Below are positions 10,900 to 22,660 of a stretch of DNA of 64,000 bases, piece after piece. The translations under genes were made by a program, and so were the position numbers. Positions within the stretch are counted from its first letter, which is position 1. Every line of letters starts with the position of its first letter. The stretch comes from Pictodentalium vernedei (taxonomy: Eukaryota > Mollusca > Scaphopoda > Dentaliida > Dentaliidae): positions 208,961,262-209,025,261 of the forward strand of contig CM062292.1 of assembly GCA_031216915.1 (NCBI GenBank). The letters run 5' to 3'. The notes beneath the pieces are model-generated. The model was not told where the DNA came from and ran no database searches. It saw only the letters and a list, made by a program, of their open reading frames with translations.

Positions 10900-13195
10900 G
10901 AAATTATTCCAAAACGAGTCATCCTATCAAGTTACAATGAAATCCCTTCATAAATACAGCCTGTAGACTGTTTTAAAGATTTTTGGGCTTCGGACCAGTG
11001 TAGCTATTATGGTTGACCAATCGCAACCAAAAGGGGACGGCCTCATCTAGACATTATACTGAGTCATCCTACCAAGTTACAATGAAATACAGTAGAACCT
11101 GTCTTGAGAGACCACCCCACAAGACAGGTGGTCTCTCATTAGAGGTTTGAGGTTTTTACTAGTCAGTGAATGACCAATCAGACAAACCAGAGAACATTTG
11201 TTGTAGAAATGGAGAATTAATTTTTCAACTTTTTTATTATTGTCTTATTTTAATTCAGTTTCAATACAAAGTAAAGAAGTATTATTTGAGAAGTCACAGT
11301 TAAAAGTTCATAAATTGAAAAACTTTTTGAGATTATGATGTGAAGGGGCTGCTGTTCCATCCAAAATAGTAATTTCTAACTTTGTACAAAGTGTTCTCCT
11401 CTTTCTATCAATATTTTGAAATGAGTTATTTTCATAATAATTTAGAATTATATCTTGATAAGGCTGTTTTTGTGTCTGTCAAGTTTTTTTTAATAGAAAA
11501 TATTTCAGCCACACTTTAAGTAAAAATAAGCTAAAGGGTGTTTCAGTTTGCTTTATCCTCTTTGATTTTATCACACTTGAGCAAATAATTGACATAAATT
11601 AAGTTTGTTATTTTAACAATAATCTTTATATTTTCAAAGGTGTCTTCATAAAAACTTCTCAGGCTTGAAGAGTTATACAAATGAATAACAATTTAATAGA
11701 AAACCAATTGATGTTGTTTTCAGACAATCTACAGTGATATTTGTCATACATGTGTATTATTTCAGATATTACAGTTTCAGTTTTAGGGACAATTGTCCTT
11801 ACAATTTTACTGTTGGCCAGATGTTCTGGTTACATTTTTGAACTATAGATTTCTGCACACATTGCAGTGATCTTAATTGATTTTAATACTCTGAAATTGT
11901 AAAAAATGATTTTCCGGTCTCTCAAAACAGGTGAAAAACTGAATTTGTGCCACAGTTTTGCGGTCTCTCAAGACAGGTGGTCTCTCATGACAGGTCCATT
12001 ATAGAGTGAAACCTATCGGTGAATTGCAAAAGTGGTCTCCCAAGACAGGTGGTCTCTCAAGACAGGTTTTACTGTACCTTCATAAATATGACCTGTAGTC
12101 TGTGCTAATGTTTTTCGGGTTTTGGGCTTGGGTAGCCGTCATGGTTGAATGATCGTGACCAAAAGGGGATGTTCTCATCTGGGCATTATCTGGAGTCATC
12201 CTACTAGGTTACAATGAAATCCCTTCATAAATATGACCTGTAGACTGTGCTAAAGGTTTTCAGGCTTCGGGCCCCTATAGCCATCACAGTTGACCAATCG
12301 CGACCAAACGGGGACGTTATTATCTAGACATTGTATGGAATCAGCCTACCAAGTTACAATGAAATCCCTCCATAAATACAATCTGTAGACCGTGCTAAAG
12401 GTTTTCGGGTTTTGGGCTCAGTCAGCTGTCACAGCTTAATGATCGCGACCAAAAGGGGACATTCTCATCTAGACATTATCTGGAGTCATCCTACCAAGTT
12501 ACAATGAAATCCATTCATAAATATGACCTATGGACTGTGCTAAAGGTTTTTGGGCTTCAGGCCCCTGTAGCCATTACAGTTCACCAATCGCGACCAAAAG
12601 GGGAAGTTTTCATCTAGACATTATCTGGAGTCAACCTACCAAGTTACTATGAAATCTCTCCATAAATACGACCTGTAGACTCTGCTTTTGGTTTTGGGCT
12701 CAGGCAGTCATCACAGTTGACAGATCGCAACCAAACGGGGAATTTCTCATCTAGACATCATCCGGAGTCATCCTACCAAGTTACAATAAAATCCCTCGAT
12801 ATTAAATATGACCTGTAGACTGTGCTAAAAGTTTTGGGGTTTCAGGCTTGGTCAACCATCATGGTTGACAGGTCATGACCAAAAAGGGGACGTTCTCATC
12901 TAGATATTATACAGAGGCATCCTGCCAAGTTACAATGAAATTCCTTCATAAATACGACCTGTAGACTGTGCTAATGGTTTTCGGGTTTTGGGCTCGGGTA
13001 GCCACCACGGTTGACCGATCGGGACCAAAAGGGGGACAATCTCATCTAGACATGACCTCAAACCTGCATATGAAATTTTGTGATGATCTAATAAGAACTA
13101 CGGGATGTAGCCTGTCCTAAAGGAAAACGTGAACAGACTCAGACTTCCGCACACGTGATAGGAATAGCTTATCTTGACTTTGTCAAGTTAAGCTA
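10900..13195. repeat. Pearl-like array with ~145-bp tandem units
   Basis: The block CATCCTACCAAGTTACAATG recurs at about 10920, 11064, 12196, 12342, 12487, 12632, 12769 and 12918, a period of about 145 bp. Each unit also carries ATAAATACGACCTGTAGACT and GACCAAAAGGGGAC. The right end has GTGAT, then a hairpin TAGCTTATCTTGAC/GTCAAGTTAAGCTA followed by AAAA, the same end type as at 17300. The gap between units at 11090 and 12074 is a separate insertion. No gene. Confidence 0.65.
11090..12074. mobile_element. TA-flanked MITE, Tc1/mariner-like
   Basis: The terminal inverted repeats are CAGTAGAACCTGTCTTGAGA at the left and its near complement, ending GACAGGTTTTACTG, at the right. Each side is flanked by TA (11088-11089 and 12075-12076). 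The insertion splits one 145-bp unit, so the target site is known from sibling units. Subterminal copies of GGTCTCTCAAGACAGG occur near both ends. About 985 bp, with no transposase frame. TA duplication points to Tc1/mariner-type mobilisation. Confidence 0.75.
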
Positions 13196-13229
13196 AAAAG
13201 AAGATAGGCGCAAGACTGCATTTATCACA

Positions 13230-13690
13230 AAACATGGAAGCTGGAAATTTCTTAAAATGCAATTTGGTCTCTCTAGAAATCTATATACCTGGTGTATGGT
13301 GATAAATTTAGTACTGCGGGGCCTTACTTGGACTGCTGCTCTTTGTTATCTTGAGATGTAGTTTTTTGGTGGATACTCTTTTGAAAATGACCTTGAAAAT
13401 TTCGAGAAAGTACTTCAGAGATTTCGCCAGTATTGCCTTCAACTAAAACCTAAAAAATCTGAATTTTGCCAACATAAGATTGAATTCCTTGGGCGAATAG
13501 TCAATGAAAATGGCAAAGAGTTAAAAGATGATTCTAAGGAAATTAAAAACTGGCCTGTCCCAAAAAAACCCCAAGAGGTGGAAAGTTTTTGTGGTTTAGG
13601 TAATTATCACAATACATTTATAAAAGATTTTGCCAAGATTACTAAACCACTGTATGATTTAACAGGTAAAAAAAACAATTTATCAGCACC
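13230..13690 (+). pseudogene. Ty3/gypsy polymerase remnant
   Basis: The plus-strand frame reads KFLKMQFGLSRNLYTW, then a degenerate YLEM followed by a stop where the Tyr-x-Asp-Asp catalytic box is expected. It continues with VLQRFRQYCLQLKPKKSEF, KIEFLGRIVNENG, WPVPKKPQEVESFCGLGNY and FIKDFAKITKPLYDLTGKK. This is the palm-thumb part of a gypsy reverse transcriptase. Loss of both catalytic Asp residues and the stop make it dead. No long terminal repeats or other gypsy domains were found around it. It runs almost directly into the TatD-like ORF in a neighbouring frame. Confidence 0.8.
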
Positions 13691-13791
13691 CAAAGATTGT
13701 CGGAGGGGAAAAACAACAGATTTTAAATCCTCAGAAATATCCTAGGGAGTCTCAGGAAGGGCCCCTGGCCAAAGAGAAGTGTCCGACTGAA

Positions 13792-14760
13792 ATGAGAGAA
13801 GTGTCTGATCATCTAGTGGTTGATACCAATATCACAACAGTCAGGGAAGTTAACCCGAAGAAATCTACGGGGTCTCTGACAATTACTGCCACTGAACCAA
13901 TTAGTGTCCTTCCACAAGCTATTGACTCCCATCATCATCTTAACAGGAACCGGAACAACTTCAATCGTCCGGATATTTCCCTGGCTGATGTGTTAGTGCG
14001 GATGCAACAGCATGTCAGACCACAAGTACCTGTTCAGTTATATGCTGTTGGCAATGTACTTTGTGATCCCGAGGAGTATCAGAAAGATCAGCTTCCAATG
14101 GACAAGCCAGTAGCCATTGGTTGTCATCCCTCTAAATACCATCTCCTGAATAAAAGAAATAAGCAGCAGTTAGTCAGTCTTGTAAGTGCTCCCCATGTTG
14201 CCGCTTTTGGCAAAATAGGGCTGGACAGAACAGATGTCAAGAGTCCAGCAGAGATTGCTGAACAGGGCAGGTTTTTTAGAGAACTTTTTGATCTTGCTCC
14301 CAAAAACAAGCCTTTGGTGTTGCATGTTCGTGGGTCTGAAGAGGATCAGATGTCTCACAATATATTAAATGCAGCACTACATGTAATTCAAGTTCTCAAG
14401 GCAAAACACGGTGGTCAGGTGATACACCTCCATTATTTTACAGGCTTAGAAAGTGACATTAATGCCTGTCTCCTTCATCGCCCAAATAATTATTTTGGAG
14501 TCACAGGAATATGCAGGAGTTTTAATCAAGAACTTAAAATATCAGTGGCTGCGATACCAGTGAATAGGTTTTTAATGGAGACAGATGCTCCTTATTTTCC
14601 AATGGGAAGGAGAACCTGGACTACCCCTTTGGTTGTTGACAAGGTAGCTCAGGCAGTTGCTCAAGTCCATGCAGGTATTGCAAAGAGGAACAACCAATAT
14701 GAGGAAAGCCAAGAAGAGATTCTTCAGGTCACCCTAGCAAATGCAAAGGTGGTCTACTAG
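13792..14760 (+). CDS. TatD-family metal-dependent hydrolase-like ORF (TATDN2-like)
   Basis: A 322-codon frame with the TatD amidohydrolase motif series: DSHHHL (metal-binding H-x-H), AIGCHPSKY, AFGKIGLD, PLVLHVRGSE, VIHLHYFTG and LMETDAPYFP. TatD enzymes are metal-dependent nucleases of the TIM-barrel amidohydrolase superfamily. All metal ligands I can identify are kept except the Glu of the G-E-I-G-L-D box, which is Lys here, so activity is doubtful. The frame is open upstream to about 13665, and the N-terminal 100 codons are low complexity without a known domain. It begins about 100 bp after the gypsy remnant. It could be the last exon of a host gene or a gene carried by a retroelement lineage. 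Confidence 0.7.
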   Translation: MREVSDHLVVDTNITTVREVNPKKSTGSLTITATEPISVLPQAIDSHHHLNRNRNNFNRPDISLADVLVRMQQHVRPQVPVQLYAVGNVLCDPEEYQKDQLPMDKPVAIGCHPSKYHLLNKRNKQQLVSLVSAPHVAAFGKIGLDRTDVKSPAEIAEQGRFFRELFDLAPKNKPLVLHVRGSEEDQMSHNILNAALHVIQVLKAKHGGQVIHLHYFTGLESDINACLLHRPNNYFGVTGICRSFNQELKISVAAIPVNRFLMETDAPYFPMGRRTWTTPLVVDKVAQAVAQVHAGIAKRNNQYEESQEEILQVTLANAKVVY

Positions 14761-14930
14761 ATCCAGTAAATAATTAAACAATTTTCCCAGCTATTCTCTC
14801 TGATGTGAATGCACAAGAGAGAATAGTTATCTCAGTTGAATAAAACTCCTTATCCTTTCAAGAAGATATCTTTTAATGCAATTATTAACTTCCTGGTGTG
14901 AATACACAGGGGAGATTTTAGAATAGAAAA
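14761..14930. other. Spacer with inverted AGAGAGAATAG motif
   Basis: CTATTCTCTCTGATGTGAAT and its partner ...AAGAGAGAATAG form a short imperfect hairpin around 14793-14827, just after the TatD-like stop codon. No gene. Confidence 0.3.
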
Positions 14931-15521
14931 TAGAGCAGCAATGATTCATCGCGATTTCAATGCATCACGATACATTTGTACACGATACGCATATCGTATC
15001 GTTTCATGTGTATCATGATACAAACAATACACTTCCAGAAGGTTGACATGATGCAGTCAGAAGGTGCATTTTCAGGCCCAACAAGTCTATTTTGTGCTTT
15101 TCCAACTTATAATACCACAACAGGAGTCTGAAATTCTATCAGTATAGCTATAATTCACTTTCAACGTGATATTTACGTTCCCAACATAATCCCACTTGTT
15201 CATTTGTATTTCAGTAAAATAGCAACTCTGTCTAAATTATAAGCATAGTTTGAGGCAACAGACCTCTCACCTCTGAGTTGAACCCAGACTCCCAGAGATC
15301 CATTGGCTGAAACTTGATTGTCTTTCTCAAGCACTAAAAAAGAAATTGGATGTTACTGGCCAAATGAAAGTTGGACTCAGACTCTGTGCAGTTTGTGGGC
15401 CTTTTATTACTGATAATTCACTCTCAATGTACTGCATGTAATATATCGTGAAAAAATCGTATCATTAAAAAAAATCGCGATACATATTGTATCGTGAGTG
15501 AGATGTATCGTTGCAGTCCTA
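14931..15521. mobile_element. hAT-type MITE with 8-bp target duplication
   Basis: The flanking sequence ATAGAAAA is present perfectly at 14923-14930 and 15522-15529, an 8-bp target-site duplication typical of hAT elements. The ends are imperfect inverted repeats (TAGAGCAGCAATGAT... against ...ATCGTTGCAGTCCTA), with many internal ATCGTATCG/CGATACGAT motifs. No transposase frame. Confidence 0.8.
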
Positions 15522-15772
15522 ATAGAAAACAAAATTAGTTTTGACTGGTGTTTTTAAAATTCATAAAATTTGATGTTCCTTTAACATTGTGAGAAGGTCA
15601 AGCTGGGTCCATTAAAGCTTTAGGACCTTGAATAGATTGCATTAAGGACTGGACATTTGTGACCAATATGTGAACTTGCTACGGATACAATCCAAATTTA
15701 CTTATTACATTTTATTGAGTACACTCTTCCTGTCTGACTAAAAAGAATTAAATGAAAGTGTCAATGACACTG

Positions 15773-17300
15773 TAGCTCAACTTGACAAACTTGAACTTGG
15801 TAAGTTATAAATGAAATGGCAAAATTGAAGATCATTGGTACCAATGTCATTTTTTTTGCCAGTGGCAACATTTTTTGACAGAAACCGAAGAAAATCGATA
15901 GCTCCCATCTAGAGGCCTCCCCAAACAAGCATGCCAGGTTTCAAAGCAATCCGATCATAAATGTGCCCTGTAGGGTGTACAAAAGGGAAATATTGTGGTC
16001 TGACTAGACTAAATTTTAAGAACGTTGGCCGTGGCAACATTTTTTGACAGAAATGGAAGAAAATCGATAGCTCCCATCTACAGGTCACCGTAAATAAGCA
16101 TACCAGGTTTCAAAGCAATCTAATCATAAATGTGCCCTGTAGGGTGAGCCAAAGGGAAATATTGTGGTCTGACTGAACTAAGTTCTAAGAATGTTGGCTG
16201 TGGCAACATTTTTTGATGGAAATTGAAGAAAATCAATAGCTCCCATCTAGAGGTCACCCCAAATAAGCATGCCAGGTTTCAAAGCAATCTGATCATAAAT
16301 GTGCCCTGTACGGTGTGCCAAAGGGAAATATTGAGTCTTCTGACTAAACTAAGTTCTAAGAACGTTGGCCGTGGCAACATTTTTTGCCGGAAATTGAAGA
16401 AAATCGATAGCTCTCATCTAGAGGTCACCCTAAATAAGCATACCAGGTTTCAAAGCAATCAAATCATAAATGTGCCCTGTAGGGTGTGCCAAAGGGAAAT
16501 ATTGTGGTTTGACTAAATTAAGTTCTAAGAACATTGGCCGCGGCAATATTTTTTGACGGAAATTGAAGAAAATCGATAGCTCCCATCTAGAGGTCACCCC
16601 AAACAAGCATGCCACGTTTCAAAGCAATCCGATCATAAATGTACCCTGTAGGGTGTGCCAAACGGAAATATTGAGTCTTCTGACTAAACCAAGTTCTAAG
16701 AACGTTGGCCGCGGCAACATTTTTTGACAGAAATTGAAGAAAATCGATAGCTCCCATCTAGAGGTCTCCCCAAACAAGCATACCAGGTTTCAAAGCAATC
16801 TGCTCATAAATGTACCCTGTAGGGTGTGCCAAAGGGAAATATTGCGGTCTGACTAAACTAAGTTCTACGAACGTTGGCCGTGGCAACATTTTTTGCCGGA
16901 AATTGAAGAAAATCGATAGCTCCCATCTAGAGGTCACCCTAAATAAGCATACCAGGTTCCAAAGCAATCAAATCATAAATGTGCCCTGTAGGGTGTGCCA
17001 AAGGGAAATATTGTGGTTTGACTAAACTAAGTTCTAAGAACATTGGCCGCGGCAACATTTTTTGCCGGAAATTGAAGAAAATCGATAGCTCCCATCTAGA
17101 GGTCACCCCAAACAAGCATACCAAGTTTCAAAGTAATCAGATCATAAATGTGACCTGTGAGGTGTGCCAAAGGAAATTGTGGACATACGTACTAACGTAC
17201 TAACATACTAACGTACGTACGTACGTACGTACGTACGTACGTACGCCGACGGACGAGAAGTGATGGCAATAGCTCAGCTTGACTTTGTCAAGTTGAGCTA
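15773..17300. repeat. Pearl-like element: eight ~170-bp units, ACGT microsatellite, hairpin end
   Basis: The outer ends are inverted (TAGCTCAACTTGACAAA at 15773; its complement ends at 17300). The core unit, marked by GGCAACATTTTTTG, recurs at about 15866, 16035, 16204, 16375, 16544, 16715, 16884 and 17053, a period of about 170 bp. A (ACGT)n tract spans about 17205-17243, then GACGGACGAGAAGTGATGG and a terminal hairpin. This is the complete architecture of bivalve pearl elements. The short open frames on both strands within it are by-products of the repeat unit. Confidence 0.8.
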
Positions 17301-19190
17301 ATAATAATTAAAATGGGGAAGAGTGTTGTGAAATTGGTTTTATTTTTATGTCCGACTTGTATTGTCCTGGTTATCGTCAGAACCAGAGTTCCGGAATTAG
17401 CCAATCCACTAACGATGATTGGCGACAGAAGAACCTCGCTTGGATTGGCCTCACTCTATCAGAGTACTTCAAGCATAGATGTTTGTAACTGAACTTCTGA
17501 TCAAGAGATCAAGAAATCAATACAACTGTTACCAGAAATAATCACATTAATTTCACAACAAGCATATAGTATCAGCACCAGATGAGTCCAGTCAAACAGC
17601 AGAATGTTATATTGAAAAATAGCCAAATTAAACCCTAACAATTTTTCAATAACATGTCACCCGATAACATGGGCATCAACATGGTTACTTCGATAATCTT
17701 GTCCATTTTCATACATATGATAAATCGCGATGACCCAGATATGTTAAACAAACTGACTCGAAGTAGAGCTGAAACAGTTAAAAGGTTTTCTTGATCGATT
17801 AATCACATGGATTTACCTCAGTTGACCGATTCATCAGTTGCCCAATAGATCACTGAATAGCTGCCGCGCTGCTGATGATTTAGTGTTAATAATGTCCCAT
17901 TTTCTGGCTATTGATACAGTGTAACGTTCATGTGAGTGAACAAGTATATCAGCATGCTATTTGCATGCAGTATTCTATTCCGAATCTCACAGGAATCTTA
18001 ATAATATGAAAAAGAAACATCGTTCATGGTCTAAGATTTACCCATGTGGCCAGGCATGTGCAGAAACAAAAGAGCAGTTAATGTGCATAATCCCAGGTAA
18101 CAACCTTGTATAAGCTTACAGTTTACTGTTAGATCCACACTGACTATAACTGATATAACTGCATATATTTAAGAACTGGAAATAAATATTGTTTAAACTA
18201 ATCCCATGAAAGTATATAACTGCAGACCTTCAACTTTTAGGAGCATACGATTGTCCTTGCAGCATTGCACCTGCACCTGGCCCTAGGAAACATGCGCAGT
18301 GTGATACGCTCTGGAAACTGGAAAGCCTATGGTTAAAAAAAATCATGTGTGTCTACACTGTCTTCCAATGCCAGACTGCCAGCAGCTTTGAAGTTTTGTT
18401 GATTTGGGGATGTGTACGAATAATGATGACTCGCTTGCAGTGCGCATGTCTATCTCACTCAGGGAGTCTGCACACAGAATTAGTTTCGGTGGAATAATGT
18501 AGTTTGGTCTTTTCCAGCGAAGTTGCAGACTTGCAGCTACTTTGAGAACATCATGAACCAACAAACAACTCAATAATTAATAATTTATATAGAGGCATAG
18601 CTCTTAACATTCCCTACAGTACCCATGTTATAACTGTTGTTTTGCCCCCCCCCCCCCCCCACTTGTTTTCTTGTTCGACTCGATTTGACCTGCAGTTGAA
18701 ATGATGCAAATGGGGAACATATATTATATATCTGTCAATCTTATAGTGTATCCGCCCCATTCATATGTCACGCTCATGTTTGTTAATGGAATTACTGGGA
18801 CGTAGGATACTTAACATTCAAATACCGATGATCACAGGCAGCGCTGACAATGCCAATATTGAGTTTTTAGAACATGTGCCTACAAAATGTAATCAAGATT
18901 ATCAAACGAAGGCCTGGTGTATGATGCCCAGGGCTGGGCCCAAAGTACTCAGTACTTGAGTACCACTTTTATAGCAAAGCACTCAGTACTCGTACTTTAC
19001 CCATATAATTTCAAATACTTGTACTCGAACTCTTTACTTTGAAAAAAATGGTCAGTACTCCGGAGTATTTTATGAGTACTTTGTAAATATTTGAAATTTT
19101 TTTCAGAATTATGCCATGTTCTAGCAGCTATAATAATAATAACTCTTTGGCCAGCCGCTGATTTGTCGCGGTCCTCATAAGAGAAGGCCA

Positions 19191-21185
19191 TCATTCCCCC
19201 TGCACCCCACCCCCTCTTCCCCTCCTCTCCTCCCAGCATTCAGATATAAACTGCTTAATAGTGTCCCTCACTTCCTCTTTTTCAATTTCTTCAATAAGCA
19301 TTCCTACCCACTCCCTCGTGTCCCCCTTCAGCCATCTATCCTTTGTTTCTTCACCCCACTTCTGCATTATTCTTCCAGTAAATTTTATTCTATGAGGTAT
19401 ATACTGTGGGCATTCCAAGAGAAAATGTTCCAGGGTCTCCACTACTCCAGAGTGGCACATTTGGCATCCCTTTTCTCCATCTCTCCCAATTTTTCCCCGA
19501 AGCTCCAGTGATCTTGATCTCAGTGACCCTCCAAAGGTGCCATCTAGGTACTTCTCAAAAGCTGGCTTTTCTTTATATTGTAACCCCTGCAGTGATCTTT
19601 TCACGCTAACCCCTGCTCGCCAGTTTCGATTGCAATCTTCCATGACTCTCTCTTTGACAAACCTTTTGCCTTCTTTCATTCCTACTTCTATGTTTGTGAC
19701 CTCTATAGAGTAATTGTCCATTAGTTCCCTCACATGTTTTGACCACCCCGTATCTATATTAGAATTCCAAATGGTATCGAGCATCAATTTGCACCACCGG
19801 TTGTCAGGCAGGTTTCTCAAGTAGTTAAAGTAACACAGTTTTCCCAAATCTACCCTGTCCTTGATTTTCATCCACCCAAGTTCCCCCCTTACCGCTTCCA
19901 AAGCTGCAGCATTACTCGACCCTGTTATCCATCTGCCGGCATCATTCTGAGTACTTTCCAACTTCTTAATAACGGTTTGGTTGAATGGAATCACGTCCGT
20001 GCCATACGTTATACTTGGTAAACCCACCCTCTCCCACAGTGTTTTCCCACAAAGACCTTGTTGAAACTATTTTTCCCTAAAAGTTTTAGTTGGTTCAGAA
20101 TTCTTTTCCCCTTCAGAATCAGTTTGGCTGAGTAATTTCTGTACACCCCTCTTCCCGTTATATTTATGCTTACCCCTAGATACTCATACTCTCCCGTTTC
20201 TCCTACAGTGATTTGTTTGCTTTCCCCTTCGGGGATTGAGAACTCCCCCACTCTCCATCTCTTCGTCATATCTACCTTGCGTCCAACGGGTATTACCTTG
20301 CTTTTATTTTCATTTAGTTCGAGCCGCCAAGTGTTCCCATATCTACCAACAATTTCCAGCAATTTCTCTAGCCCCTGTTCAGTTCTAGACATTAACACCA
20401 TGTCATCCGCAAAGAATAAGCCTGGTACCTTTATGTCTTCAACATTTACCCCCTCCGCACTCTGAATTAGTTCGTCCCCTAAATCTTTAACATACAATGC
20501 AAACAAAATCGGTGAAAAGATACACCCCTGCTTGAGGCCTATATCCATAGGGACTCGTTTTGTAGTGATACTCCCTAGACTGAGTTGGCTTTGCACATCT
20601 GTATACAGTGCTTTCATGATTCCCACAAAGTCACCCCCCAGTCCGATGCCCTCGAGCTTTCGCCACATACCTTCCCTCCACACTCGGTCGTACGCTTTTT
20701 TCACATCTAGAAATGCCAGAAACATCTTTTTCTTTTCAGCCTTTGTTGATTCTATCAGTTGGGTGAGTGTAAATAGGTGATCAGTGACTCTTCAACCTTT
20801 CCTGAAACCATTTTGAATTTCTCCTAAAAAATCCTTTCTCTTCAATAACTTCCTCAAGTCTACCGTATATGACCTTACAGAATACTTTTCCGATGTTACT
20901 ACTAACTGATATCCCCCTATAGTTATCTAGAACTTCCTTATCCCCCTTTTTGTGTATGAACGACACCTTACTTTCCCTCCACTCTCTGGGGACCTTTTGC
21001 TTTCGCAGAGCCAGGTTGAAAAGGTTTGTCAGGACTTCAATAAGTGCATCCCCTCCATTTTTGAGGAATTCGTTCGGAATTTCATCAGTCCCTCTCGCTT
21101 TACCATTTTTTAATTTCGAGACAACGTTCCGCACTTCTTCTGCCGTTATTTCGCTACATACACGATTGGATAGGTTCTCCTCCAC
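19191..21185 (-). pseudogene. Reverse transcriptase region of LINE-A ORF2
   Basis: Palm motifs are present: FLAFLDVKKAYDRVW (first Asp), GLKQGCIFSPILFALYVKDL and FFADDMVLMS (catalytic Asp pair). The C-terminal part carries GCQMCHSGVVETLEHFLLEC, a CCHC-like motif common at the end of LINE ORF2. The frame is split into pieces at 20781-21185, 20009-20725 and 19191-20027, so at least two frameshifts or stops lie near 20725-20781 and 20009-20027. Its product would carry out target-primed reverse transcription. The catalytic residues are intact. Confidence 0.85.
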
Positions 21186-21232
21186 CAGTGTATTTCTTTT
21201 TGGTGGGGACCCACTGCCCCATCGCCTATCGT

Positions 21233-22616
21233 TTATCTTTTCCCAGTGCTTGACTCTGAAGCGATACGGCCTTTATCTTCTGTACTTTCCCCATCCACTT
21301 TGATACTCTGCACACTACTTTTCCCCCGTTTATTTACCCAGTTCCAAAATACGTTTGAGCTCGAACCCCCCGTTTTCTTTATTGTTCTGGCAAGACTGCA
21401 ATTGCGCTCCTTCCTATTATTATTCTTTATCTCATTCACCTTTTTCCGTGCCAGTTCATATTCTCCTTTCATTAGTCTCGTGTCATTGTTATCCACCCCT
21501 TTAAGCTTCCTACTTCTTCTGTAAGCAGCGCATTTTACCTTCCTTTCTTTTATAGCCTTTTTCAGTCCCTCGTTAACCCTGTATCCGAGCTCTCTCGTTG
21601 GGACCCTCACCCTTCCTATACAATCCTTCCCTGCCTCTGTTAGGCTATTTACTATGCCATCTGAAATACTCTGGACATTTGCATCCCTAGGTATACATTC
21701 AAGACTTGGTTTTAGTTTTTCCCGAAACTGCTTCCAGTCGGCTCCTTGTTTTAGTCCCCAAACTTCCTTGAAGGTATTTCTGTCTCTATTCGTCTTTTTG
21801 CCCATAATCTTAACTGTTATCAGGTTGTGATCACTACCCAAGTCATTTTTTTCCTCGTCATCTATTTCTACATCTATAACCTCCCTCCATACGCTAACGT
21901 CAGTGAGTATATAATCAATTATTGTTTTCTTATCGTTCCTCTCCCAGGTCCATTTACCCTTACATTTCGCATCCCTGTTCAGGATCTTTAAACCAAGCTC
22001 TTTTGATAGGTCCAACATCTTCCTCCCATTCGTGTTAATTTTCCTATCACCTCCCTGTATGCCCTCCTCCTTATCCCCGATGTGCCCATTGAAGTCCCCC
22101 ATTAGGACAATACTGAACCCTCTGCTTTCAAGCTCTGTGATATTCGATCTAAGAGTTGTATATATTGAATCATTCCACTCAGGCTTACTTCCCTCCACTG
22201 CTAAGTATACAACACCAACAGCAACACTCCTGCTTCCTAACGTGAGTTTTGCCCAGACTATTTCGTTGGATACTGGAATCTGAGTCCTTGCTTCTGTGAG
22301 ATCTGTAATCAATGAGGGCTGTAATTCCTCTTTAGCGTAGATGCCAACACCCCCCCCCCACCCCCCGTTTTTGACCCTCAGTTCGCCCAGCTCCTATCCA
22401 CACGCAACCCTTCATCTGACCAACCCGCTCATCCCGTCGTATCCACGTCTCAATTAGACCCATTATATCGAAGTCTCCTTCGTCCATCATTGTTGATATT
22501 TCGCTTACTTTCTTGTGCAGACCCTGGATGTTGCAGTACCCAAACTTAATGAATCTTTGTTTTTTTGTCATCACTGGCACATTATTATACCCCTGGTATG
22601 TCCCTGTGTTGTGCAT
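21233..22616 (-). pseudogene. Endonuclease region of LINE-A ORF2
   Basis: This is an apurinic-type (exonuclease-endonuclease-phosphatase) endonuclease: FGYCNIQGLHKKV and GLIETWI at the start, VLMGDFNGHIG, KKTIIDYILTD and LGSDHNLI (catalytic Asp-His) later. It nicks the target DNA. The ATG at 22614-22616 lies 45 bp after the ORF1 stop. The frame breaks inside a C-rich homopolymer at about 22350-22368. A second break separates it from the RT near 21185-21233. Confidence 0.8.
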
Positions 22617-22660
22617 GTTTGTTGTTCTTCCTATGTTCCCAGCATCTGTGCCCCTCTGGG

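Noticed and set aside
16223..17203. Several overlapping 60-97-codon frames on both strands with similar sequences
   Set aside because: They are translations of the 170-bp tandem unit and repeat with its period; no independent coding signal.
15773..17300. CRISPR-like array
   Set aside because: The units are repeated over their whole length without unique spacers, and the genome is eukaryotic.
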